From an uncultured Lachnospiraceae bacterium (GTDB lineage: Bacteria > Bacillota_A > Clostridia > Lachnospirales > Lachnospiraceae): a stretch of DNA of 14,933 nucleotides. Below, piece after piece: positions 1-6,808 of this stretch; the first letter of the stretch is position 1, and each line of letters begins with the position of its first letter. The position numbers were made by a program, and so were the translations under genes. Under the pieces are notes generated by a model. That model was not told the origin of the DNA. It did no database searches and saw only the letters and a program-made list of their open reading frames with translations. The stretch is taken from positions 1-14,933 of the forward strand of contig CACZHN010000047.1 in assembly GCA_902780985.1 (NCBI GenBank), given 5' to 3'.

Positions 1-1
1 T

Positions 2-532
2 ATCACCGGTTCAAATATGTCAGGTAAGACTACATTTATGAGGACTATAGCGGTAAATGCGGTGCTTTGTTATGCCGGCGCCGGTGTATGTGCCAGGGCC
101 TTCGGAATACCGATCATGAACCTTTTTACATCCATGAGGATTACCGATGATGTCAGTAGCGGAATATCCACATTCTATGCCGAGATACTCAGGATAAAGA
201 GAGCTGCGGATTATGTGGAATCGGGAATGGAACCTCCTGCACTTTGTCTTATAGATGAGATATTCAAGGGAACCAATTCCGCAGACAGGATAGTCGGAGC
301 AACAGAAGCAGTACGTAAGCTTTCATCCGGAAACTGTATGGTTATCCTTACAACCCATGACTTTGAACTTTGCGATATTAAGTCAGCTGACGGAAAACCT
401 GCGGATAACTATCATTTCGAAGAATATTATAAAGATGACGAGATATTGTTCGATTATAAGATGAAGGACGGAAGATGTACCACAAGGAACGCAATTGCCT
501 TGTTGAAAATGGCGGGAATTGTGAAAAACTAA
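2..532 (+). CDS. MutS-family DNA mismatch repair-like ATPase, C-terminal part (5' end outside window)
   Basis: The window opens inside this gene; the frame is open from base 2 and 176 residues are visible, ending at TAA. They form the MutS-type ABC ATPase core: Walker A (ITGSNMSGKTTF) at the very start, a DDVSSGISTFYAEI segment matching the MutS signature region, Walker B (LCLIDEIFKGTN) and a switch His in ILTTHDFELCD. MutS proteins use this domain for ATP-driven clamp movements on DNA. The Walker B sequence DEIFKGTN and the short C-terminus, with no extra helix-turn-helix or Smr domain, suggest one of the divergent MutS-like families common in Clostridia and not classical MutS1 or MutS2; this is inference, since the N-terminal domains are missing. 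The first in-window ATG (base 17) lies inside Walker A and is not the start. No clear terminator follows. Confidence 0.85.
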   Translation: MTGSNMSGKTTFMRTIAVNAVLCYAGAGVCARAFGIPIMNLFTSMRITDDVSSGISTFYAEILRIKRAADYVESGMEPPALCLIDEIFKGTNSADRIVGATEAVRKLSSGNCMVILTTHDFELCDIKSADGKPADNYHFEEYYKDDEILFDYKMKDGRCTTRNAIALLKMAGIVKN

Positions 533-565
533 CAAATATTTCTGTAAAATATTGACAAAATGACG

Positions 566-594
566 TTGATATAATTCGCTGTATATATTATAAT
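566..594 (+). promoter_or_regulatory. Sigma-A-type promoter for the 670-residue protein gene
   Basis: TTGATA (566-571), a 17-bp spacer and a perfect TATAAT (589-594) predict a start near 601 and a leader of about 50 bases before the ATG at 651. A better -35 match, TTGACA at 552-557, has no -10 at normal spacing. This supports 651 as the start over the in-frame GTG at 612, which would lie almost at the transcript end without a ribosome site. Confidence 0.7.
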
Positions 595-650
595 TTTATT
601 GTGTCGATAGTGTGTACACAGCATTTTTTATAGTTAGGAGGAATACAGAG

Positions 651-2663
651 ATGGCTTTACCGGCTAATATTACTGGAAGTGACAACAATGTTCTCTCGAT
701 TGCAGCCTCAAATAACAAAAGTCTTCTTATCCGTTTCCTGAATGAACAGGTTGAGGATGGATTTTATGCTCTTGTAATTGATTATCTTAAGGACAGTAAC
801 TTTGATCTTAAGACAATGAATGTTGAAGATGATGTAAGAGCACAGTGTTCAAAGCTTTATGAATTAGGTGACTTTGTTGACGAGAACATTAAGGCAAAAG
901 AGAGGTACGAGATTGACGAGTGGATAGAACCGCTTTTCAGTTTTGTTTATGGTGATATCGATCCTTCTGATATTGATGCACCTATTAATACAACTGGTAT
1001 TTATCGTTACAGCATCTGGCTTATATACTTATATCAGAGAGAGAAGTTCGGAGAGGCTATGCGTCTCATCGGCGAGCGTATCGCACCGCTTCTTATCAAT
1101 GTAAGCTACCAGATTCTTGAAGATGATGAAAGACCTAAGAACTTTGATAAGGCACTCCTCGGATACCTTGATCTCATTAACGTAGTTATGGAGATGGGAC
1201 TTCCGACATCACTTGCCAACTCAGAAGCATATCTGAGCAACCTTGAAGTTCTTTATGATTATATTGTTGAAGATCCTCATGTAGGAAACGATTATAAGAC
1301 ACAGCTTTCAATCGGTCTCTTCAATACATTTATTGCAAATAAGGATTATAACAAGGCATTTGAGTTCTACGGACTTAATGCTGAGTACATCCCGATTGAT
1401 AATCTTGCTGTATACGAAAGCTTCAAAGAGCTTATCAGGAATGTTAACAGTACACAGGACACAAGCGTACTTTCAAGAAATGTTCTTACAGCAATTTCCA
1501 AGCAGGAACTTTACAACAAGAGAATTGATACTCTTATCAATGAAGTATCTGCATTTGTTAAGAAGGTTTATCTCTATATCGAGAACGAGCCTGACATGAA
1601 GAAGAATCTTCAGACTCTGGGTGCCGGAGCACAGCTTACAGGTAAGACCAACATTTTCGAAGGTCTCTATGAGTACAACCTCGTATTCTATGAGTGTGGT
1701 ATCAAGGAACTTGTAAATTCTGATGTTTCAGCTCGTCCATGGGAAGAGAAGTATGAGATTCTTGAGATTACATGGATCAATGACTATGTAAATGCTAATC
1801 CGTCACTCCTCAAGATGTTCTTCAGTATCAAGGAGAAGATCAAGGCATTCAAGGTACGTAAGAACGCAATCCTTGAGAAGTCCAAGACAAATTACGAGAT
1901 CAAGCAGATGATCGATGATCGTCAGAAGACTCTTATATTCCTTGCAGCTGAGGATATGGTTGCCAACGGACTTAACGGCGGAAGAGTTGCTATCATCAAC
2001 AGTGATTACGATCCTAAGACAGCTGAGAAGTATCTTATTAAGACATATGCAGAGATCAATGTACCGAGCAAGTACAGAAAGGCTGATGCAAATGCAGGAT
2101 CAAATGCAGGCGGCGGACTTTTCGGACGTAAGGTTGTACCTACTATGGATCCGGATCTTCGTAAGCTTCTTGATGATTCAAAGATTGAAGAGATGCTTCT
2201 TAAGTCAGAGTGGCTTTGGAATCAGTATACACACAAGGGAGCACCGGAGCAGACAGCTCAGGAAGCTACATACAGTGTTGTATGTCTTATAAAGGCAGTT
2301 GAAAGACTTATCGATAAGAAAGCCGGTGTAGTTGCCAATAAGGCTGATACCACTCCTAACAAGAAGGTTATCATCACTAAGACAGGTAAGGTTATCGAGC
2401 TTTCAGATGAGAGCAATCCTTCACCATCAAGCAGCTCACAGCCTACATCAACTGTAGTTGAGAATATCAACAATATTCAGGCAAGTCTTAAGGATAAGTC
2501 TGATGAGAATACAGATTACGTTAAGGAGTATGTTAACGCATGGCTGGATATGCTTCTCAAGGCTAAGTTTGATATGGATACAATGCTTACTCTGTTTGAG
2601 GCAGAGGAAATCAGAAACAGATCTTATCAGGTACTTAAGAAGCTTAGAGCAGATATGCTGTAA
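651..2663 (+). CDS. Conserved-looking cytosolic protein of unknown function, 670 residues
   Basis: I do not recognise this family. The ATG at 651 is chosen because TAGGAGG (635-641) lies 9 bases upstream; an in-frame GTG at 612 has no ribosome site. The protein is acidic, looks largely alpha-helical, and has no signal peptide or membrane segment. There is a helix-rich body to about residue 475, a Gly/Ala/Asn-rich linker (about 478-491, AGSNAGGG followed by LFGRK), another helical stretch, a Ser/Pro-rich linker (about 585-603) and a C-terminal helical segment (about 615-670). A GAQLTGKT stretch (326-333) fits a loose P-loop pattern, but no hydrophobic strand precedes it and no Walker B is evident. 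Codon choice looks biased (AAG over AAA for Lys), as in the glucokinase gene, which hints at good expression. The gene is monocistronic, with its own promoter and terminator. Confidence 0.85.
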   Translation: MALPANITGSDNNVLSIAASNNKSLLIRFLNEQVEDGFYALVIDYLKDSNFDLKTMNVEDDVRAQCSKLYELGDFVDENIKAKERYEIDEWIEPLFSFVYGDIDPSDIDAPINTTGIYRYSIWLIYLYQREKFGEAMRLIGERIAPLLINVSYQILEDDERPKNFDKALLGYLDLINVVMEMGLPTSLANSEAYLSNLEVLYDYIVEDPHVGNDYKTQLSIGLFNTFIANKDYNKAFEFYGLNAEYIPIDNLAVYESFKELIRNVNSTQDTSVLSRNVLTAISKQELYNKRIDTLINEVSAFVKKVYLYIENEPDMKKNLQTLGAGAQLTGKTNIFEGLYEYNLVFYECGIKELVNSDVSARPWEEKYEILEITWINDYVNANPSLLKMFFSIKEKIKAFKVRKNAILEKSKTNYEIKQMIDDRQKTLIFLAAEDMVANGLNGGRVAIINSDYDPKTAEKYLIKTYAEINVPSKYRKADANAGSNAGGGLFGRKVVPTMDPDLRKLLDDSKIEEMLLKSEWLWNQYTHKGAPEQTAQEATYSVVCLIKAVERLIDKKAGVVANKADTTPNKKVIITKTGKVIELSDESNPSPSSSSQPTSTVVENINNIQASLKDKSDENTDYVKEYVNAWLDMLLKAKFDMDTMLTLFEAEEIRNRSYQVLKKLRADML

Positions 2664-2686
2664 GATAGGTTACATGTAGATTTTAC

Positions 2687-2720
2687 AGGGCGACAGATTT
2701 ATATCTGTCGCTCTTTTTTT
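2687..2720 (+). terminator. Rho-independent terminator after the 670-residue protein gene
   Basis: The stem GCGACAGAT (2690-2698) pairs with ATCTGTCGC (2703-2711) around a TTAT loop. It extends to about 12 bp with AGG/TCT (one G-U) and is followed by seven T (2714-2720). It is the clearest terminator in the window and isolates the upstream gene from the c-di-GMP gene. Confidence 0.92.
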
Positions 2721-2771
2721 GAAAAAATGTAAAAAGATTTAACGAGAGTTAATGACTAAAACGCATATTTG

Positions 2772-2780
2772 TGATACAAT
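2772..2780 (+). promoter_or_regulatory. Extended -10 promoter for the PAS-GGDEF-EAL gene
   Basis: TGATACAAT is a TGn extended -10 with TACAAT as the hexamer (2775-2780). No convincing -35 is visible 16-18 bp upstream, as is often tolerated with extended -10 elements. The predicted start near 2787 lies downstream of the in-frame ATG at 2752, so it favours translation from the ATG at 2830. Confidence 0.5.
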
Positions 2781-2829
2781 CAAACTATATTTGGTTCTAA
2801 ATCGACAAAGGGGTTTTGGGGTTACGATT

Positions 2830-5800
2830 ATGGCAGAACAGGATATGATTTTTAACAAAATAGCCGAGTCATTATTGCTGGATTATTCGAGTGTTTACTA
2901 TGTAAATGTAGAGACAAACGAGTATTATTGGTATTCCGTAAATGCCGATTTTCATTCGCTCAGTCTCGAGCAGGGCGGAGATGATTTTTTCAAAAACATT
3001 GTCCGCGATTGTAAGAAGGTAATATACGAAGAAGACCAGCATATTTTTATTGAAGATATCCAGAAGGAGAACCTTCTTTCCATGATGAAAAAGGGAAGTA
3101 TGCAGAGCATAGATTATCGGCTTATGATAAACGGTGTTCCTACCTGGCATTCTCTTAGAATGATCCGCGGTCTTGAAGAAGATAACGACTATGTAATTCT
3201 CGGTGTTCTCAATATAGATGAAGAATACAAAAGAAAAGAAGCCGAAAAGGAAACAGCAAGACAGAAGGAAATATATAATCAAATTACTGCGAGCCTTGCC
3301 GGACAGTATGATACTTTGTATTACATTGATATTGAAACAGGTTCCTATAATGAGATTTCTTCAACCGATGATTATAAGCAGCTGAATGTTCCTTCTTCGG
3401 GAAGTGACTTCTTTGCTGAAAGCCGCAGAAATATAAAGAAGTTTGTTCATCCTGAAGATCGGGAAAAGGTTATGAGCCTGCTTTACAAAGATGTTATGCT
3501 TGAAAGTCTCAAAAACAGAAATTCCTTTTCGATTTCTTATCGTCTTATAGTAAATAATAAGGTAAAAAATATACGTCTTTCGGAGATGAAGTCACTGGAT
3601 CAAAAGCATCTGATAGTATGTGTTGAAAATATCGATGCTGAGATTAAAGCTAAGCTGGCTATGAAGGAAAGTGTTAAGAGAAGTACCACATATGCCAAGA
3701 TCGCCGAAAGTCTGGCTTCTTATTATGATCTCATATATTTTGTAGATCTTGAAACATCTCATTATATGGAATTTTCAACTCATAAATTATACGGTGAGCT
3801 GGAGATACAGGAAGAAGGAGATGATTTCTTTACAACCGCAAGACAAAATGTCGACAGGATCATATATCCTGAAGACAGAGAAAGAATGAAGCTCTTTATT
3901 GATAAAGACAGTATTATAACAGGGTTGGAAAGTACAAAAAGACTTCTTGAAGACTACCGTATGTCATTGAACGGTAAAGATGTTCAATATACAAGAATGA
4001 GAATCATGTATTCTTCTGATAAATCAAGCCTGATCATATGTATTGAAAACCGTGATGAACTTGTTAAGCAGGAGAAAGAACATGTACAGCAGCTTACTCT
4101 TGCAAACGAACTTGCTCGAAGAGACGGACTTACGGGAATAAAGAATAAAACAGCGTTTCATGAAATTGAAAATGAGATTACTCTCGGAATCATAGAAAAA
4201 AGAAACGAACCTTTCAGTATCGTTGTATGCGATATCAATGATCTGAAAATAGTCAACGATACACAGGGACATAAAGCGGGTGATGATCTTATCAAGAATT
4301 CGTGTAAGATGATCTGCCGTGAGTTTTCCCATAGCCCTGTATTCAGGATAGGCGGTGATGAGTTTGCTGTTATTCTTACAGGCTCTGATTATAAGATCCG
4401 TGAAACTTTACTGGATGAATTAAGAAGACAGATTGAAGAGAATCTGAGAATCGGCGAGGGGGCTGTTGTTGCTACAGGTATAGCTGATTTTATACCTGAA
4501 CAGGACAGAACCCTGGAAGATGTATTTAACAGAGCCGATACCTGTATGTACGAGAATAAGAATCATCTTAAAGCCGAGAAACATCTTCTCGAAACCCGTT
4601 CAAGTGATGAGCCGAGTGGATTTAAGACCATTTCGGACGAAAGAAGAAAACTCCTGGACGGACTGTATAAGTCCTTTGAGGTGGTTTCGGAAGGTACTTA
4701 TGTATATCTTTGTGATATGAAGTATGATTTTTCGCGATGGTCTAAAAATGCGGTGGATGCATACGGACTTCCGTCTGAATATATGTACGGCGCGGGAGAT
4801 ATATGGGAAGACCATATTCATCCTGATGACAGAGAAGCTTATCATAAGGGAATCGAAGATATATTCGGCGGAGATTCTTCCGGGCATGATATGCAGTACA
4901 GAGCCATGAATATTGATGGCGAATATGATGTATGTGTATGCCGCGGAATTGTAATCAGAGATCTGGACGGAGTACCGGACTACTTTGCGGGAACCATCAG
5001 AAATCTCGGTACGCAGGGACATATCGATACTCTGACAGGACTCAGAAATCAATACGGTTTCTTTGAAGATCTTGACCTGTACATAAAGAGAAATATTGAG
5101 ATAAAAGTACTCCTTCTCGGAATCAGTAAGTTTTCAGAGATTAACGAGATGTACGGTTATCATTACGGAAACAGAGTATTACAGCTCTTTGCGAGAAAGG
5201 TACTGGATGTTACCGGTAACACCGGACATTGTTACAGACTGGACGGTACAAAGTTTGCCGTAATAAGTAATGTTCTCTATGTGGAAGATATTGAAGAAAA
5301 GTATAAAGATTTCAGAAACTATTTCCGTGAAGATTTCAGAGTTGACGACAAGAGAATACTTCTGAATGTTAACGGAGGTCTTCTGAACGTAGATCAGTTT
5401 AATGTGGATTCTCAGACTATATACGGATGTCTTAACTTTGCATACAGCGAATCAAAGACACGTCATCAGGGAGATCTGATCCAGTTCCATAACGACCTGA
5501 ACGAAGATAACCGTCAGAGACTGGAAAAGCTTCATGAGATCAGGGCATCGATCATGCACGGATACAGAGGGTTCTATCTGCTGTATCAGCCGGTTGTTGA
5601 TGCACAGAAAGAGAAGCTCGTAGGCGCCGAAGCACTTCTCAGATGGAAAAACGATACATACGGAATGGTTCCGCCTGATCAGTTTATACCGCTGCTTGAA
5701 GCGGATCCGCTGTTCCCGGAATTGGGAGAGTGGATACTCAGGGAAGCGATTATAGCATCGAAACAGGTTCTGGAATTGAATCCGGAATTCGTGATAAATG

Positions 5801-6291
5801 TAAACCTGTCTTATTCTCAGTTGGAAAAGCCTGATTTTACGGATATGGTATTCCGCATACTGAATGATATGAAGTTTCCTCCTGATCACCTGTGTCTGGA
5901 AGTTACAGAGCGATGCAGATTGCTGGATATGGATCTTCTGAAGAATGTAATAGCTAAGCTTAAATCAAGGGGGATTCTTATAGCTCTTGATGATTTCGGA
6001 ACAGGATTCTCGTCCGTAGGAATTGTAAAGGAACTTCCGTTCGATATTATCAAGATAGACAGAGGATTTGTAAGACAGATAGAAGAAAGCGGTTCTGACA
6101 GAGAATTGATAAAGCATTTCTCGGGACTTGCGTCTCTTTTCGGAGCAAAGGTATGTGTTGAAGGAATAGAGACATCGGGAATGCGTGATATCCTCCAGAA
6201 GTTTAATGTTCAAAGCTTCCAGGGATATTACTACGCAAAACCGCTTATGTTGGATCAGTTCTTGGACTGGTGCAAAGATTTTCTTGAATAA
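2830..6291 (+). CDS. Multi-PAS GGDEF/EAL cyclic-di-GMP synthase/phosphodiesterase, 1153 residues
   Basis: This is a soluble c-di-GMP turnover enzyme without evident membrane segments. Domain order: three tandem PAS-like modules (about 8-148, 149-287, 288-415); a GGDEF domain (about 428-590) with intact GGDEF at 508-512 and the DGLTGIKNK entry motif; a fourth PAS (about 613-727); a second GGDEF (about 733-890) whose motif is degenerate (DGTKF, 805-809); and an EAL domain (about 912-1153). The EAL domain keeps EALLRW (from 934), NVNLS, LEVTE, LDDFGTGFSS (around 1054), IKID, VEGIET and QGYYYAKP, so phosphodiesterase activity is expected. The first GGDEF lacks the RxxD product-inhibition site just upstream. 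Whether net output is synthesis or breakdown cannot be read from sequence. The ATG at 2830 is preferred over 2752 because of the promoter position; TTGGGGTT lies about 7 bases before it, a weak ribosome site. The gene converges on yqeG with a 37-bp overlap. Confidence 0.93.
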   Translation: MAEQDMIFNKIAESLLLDYSSVYYVNVETNEYYWYSVNADFHSLSLEQGGDDFFKNIVRDCKKVIYEEDQHIFIEDIQKENLLSMMKKGSMQSIDYRLMINGVPTWHSLRMIRGLEEDNDYVILGVLNIDEEYKRKEAEKETARQKEIYNQITASLAGQYDTLYYIDIETGSYNEISSTDDYKQLNVPSSGSDFFAESRRNIKKFVHPEDREKVMSLLYKDVMLESLKNRNSFSISYRLIVNNKVKNIRLSEMKSLDQKHLIVCVENIDAEIKAKLAMKESVKRSTTYAKIAESLASYYDLIYFVDLETSHYMEFSTHKLYGELEIQEEGDDFFTTARQNVDRIIYPEDRERMKLFIDKDSIITGLESTKRLLEDYRMSLNGKDVQYTRMRIMYSSDKSSLIICIENRDELVKQEKEHVQQLTLANELARRDGLTGIKNKTAFHEIENEITLGIIEKRNEPFSIVVCDINDLKIVNDTQGHKAGDDLIKNSCKMICREFSHSPVFRIGGDEFAVILTGSDYKIRETLLDELRRQIEENLRIGEGAVVATGIADFIPEQDRTLEDVFNRADTCMYENKNHLKAEKHLLETRSSDEPSGFKTISDERRKLLDGLYKSFEVVSEGTYVYLCDMKYDFSRWSKNAVDAYGLPSEYMYGAGDIWEDHIHPDDREAYHKGIEDIFGGDSSGHDMQYRAMNIDGEYDVCVCRGIVIRDLDGVPDYFAGTIRNLGTQGHIDTLTGLRNQYGFFEDLDLYIKRNIEIKVLLLGISKFSEINEMYGYHYGNRVLQLFARKVLDVTGNTGHCYRLDGTKFAVISNVLYVEDIEEKYKDFRNYFREDFRVDDKRILLNVNGGLLNVDQFNVDSQTIYGCLNFAYSESKTRHQGDLIQFHNDLNEDNRQRLEKLHEIRASIMHGYRGFYLLYQPVVDAQKEKLVGAEALLRWKNDTYGMVPPDQFIPLLEADPLFPELGEWILREAIIASKQVLELNPEFVINVNLSYSQLEKPDFTDMVFRILNDMKFPPDHLCLEVTERCRLLDMDLLKNVIAKLKSRGILIALDDFGTGFSSVGIVKELPFDIIKIDRGFVRQIEESGSDRELIKHFSGLASLFGAKVCVEGIETSGMRDILQKFNVQSFQGYYYAKPLMLDQFLDWCKDFLE
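2851..4080 (+). repeat. Triplicated PAS-like sensor module within the c-di-GMP gene
   Basis: Three diverged copies of about 130-140 residues begin at 2851, 3274 and 3691. Each opens with a segment like ESLxxxYDxxYYVDxET, followed by a GDDFF motif, a (Y/H)PEDRE-type motif (EEDQ in copy 1), a YRL/YRM strand and a closing strand with ENID or ENRD. The fourth PAS further down has HPDDRE but is otherwise much less similar. The copies are protein-level duplications; no long identical DNA stretches are evident. Confidence 0.8.
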
Positions 6292-6788
6292 AGAGGATGT
6301 TTACGGAGGTACAGCTTTATAAGCGGTGCCTCCAATTTTCTTTTAAGGACGATCTGTATTTCCTCATGTTTATCAATAGGCTTAACGAGGATGGAACGTA
6401 TCTTGGCGTTGTTGGCTCCCCATATATCCGTGAAAAGCTGATCGCCTACAAAGAGAGTGTTGGTCGTATCTGTTTCCATGCGCTTCATGCCTTCGAGATA
6501 GCCCTTTGCAAGAGGCTTGCCGGCTTTATATACATATTCGATTTCAAGGCTGTCGGCGAAACTCTTCACACGTTCTTCGTCGTTGTTGGATATAACACAT
6601 ACCTTAAGTCCTACCTTCTTCATCCTTCTGATAAGGTCTTTGGCCCTGTCATCGGACGGAGCGTCATGAGGTACAAGAGTATTGTCTATATCAAAAAGAA
6701 CCGCGCGGTAACCCTGTTTATAGAGCTTACCGAAATTTATGCTGTAAGTTGAATCGTAGTATTCATCAGGAAAAAGAAATTTACCCAT
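6255..6788 (-). CDS. yqeG: YqeG-family HAD superfamily (subfamily IIIA) phosphatase, 177 residues
   Basis: HAD motif I is FDIDNTLVP (nucleophile Asp33, acid Asp35), motif II is VISNN (Ser67), the motif III lysine is in AGKPLAKG (Lys91) and motif IV is GDQLFTDIWG (Asp116, Asp121), so all catalytic residues are present. Length matches the YqeG family, whose eukaryotic relative Gep4 is a mitochondrial phosphatidylglycerophosphate phosphatase; a similar lipid role here is possible but not shown by the sequence. The ATG is at 6788, preceded on the minus strand by AAAGGA at about 10 bases. It lies 20 bases after the uvrC stop, so the two are probably cotranscribed. Its last 12 codons overlap the end of the convergent c-di-GMP gene. 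Confidence 0.9.
   Translation of the reverse strand: MGKFLFPDEYYDSTYSINFGKLYKQGYRAVLFDIDNTLVPHDAPSDDRAKDLIRRMKKVGLKVCVISNNDEERVKSFADSLEIEYVYKAGKPLAKGYLEGMKRMETDTTNTLFVGDQLFTDIWGANNAKIRSILVKPIDKHEEIQIVLKRKLEAPLIKLYLRKHPLYSRKSLHQSKN
6305..6344 (+). terminator. Probable terminator for the c-di-GMP gene, embedded in yqeG
   Basis: GGAGGTACAGCTT (6305-6317) pairs with AAGCGGTGCCTCC (6321-6333) over 13 positions with one A-G mismatch and one T-G wobble, around a 3-base TAT loop. The T-rich run AATTTTCTTTT (6334-6344) follows. It starts 13 bases after the c-di-GMP gene stop. On the other strand the same bases encode the C-terminal part of YqeG (around EAPLIKLYLRK). Stem quality is good; the T-run is interrupted. 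Confidence 0.65.
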
Positions 6789-6808
6789 ATTTATATAATC
6801 CTTTATTG

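Noticed and set aside
534..553. AATATTT/AAATATT inverted repeat after the MutS-like gene as a terminator
   Set aside because: The stem is all A-T and no T-run follows; it would not form a stable terminator.
612..650. In-frame GTG start for the 670-residue protein
   Set aside because: It is about 11 bases after the predicted transcription start and has no ribosome site, whereas the ATG at 651 has TAGGAGG at good spacing.
1626..1649. P-loop-like GAQLTGKT in the 670-residue protein
   Set aside because: It matches the loose pattern only; there is no preceding hydrophobic strand and no Walker B, so a chance match is more likely.
2752..2829. In-frame ATG extending the c-di-GMP protein by 26 residues
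   Set aside because: An extended -10 (2772-2780) lies inside this stretch, and the added residues do not resemble the PAS module; 2830 is preferred, though its ribosome site is weak.
4600..5052. 150-codon minus-strand reading frame opposite the c-di-GMP gene
   Set aside because: It is a shadow of the sense gene's codon pattern, with no start context and no recognisable protein features.
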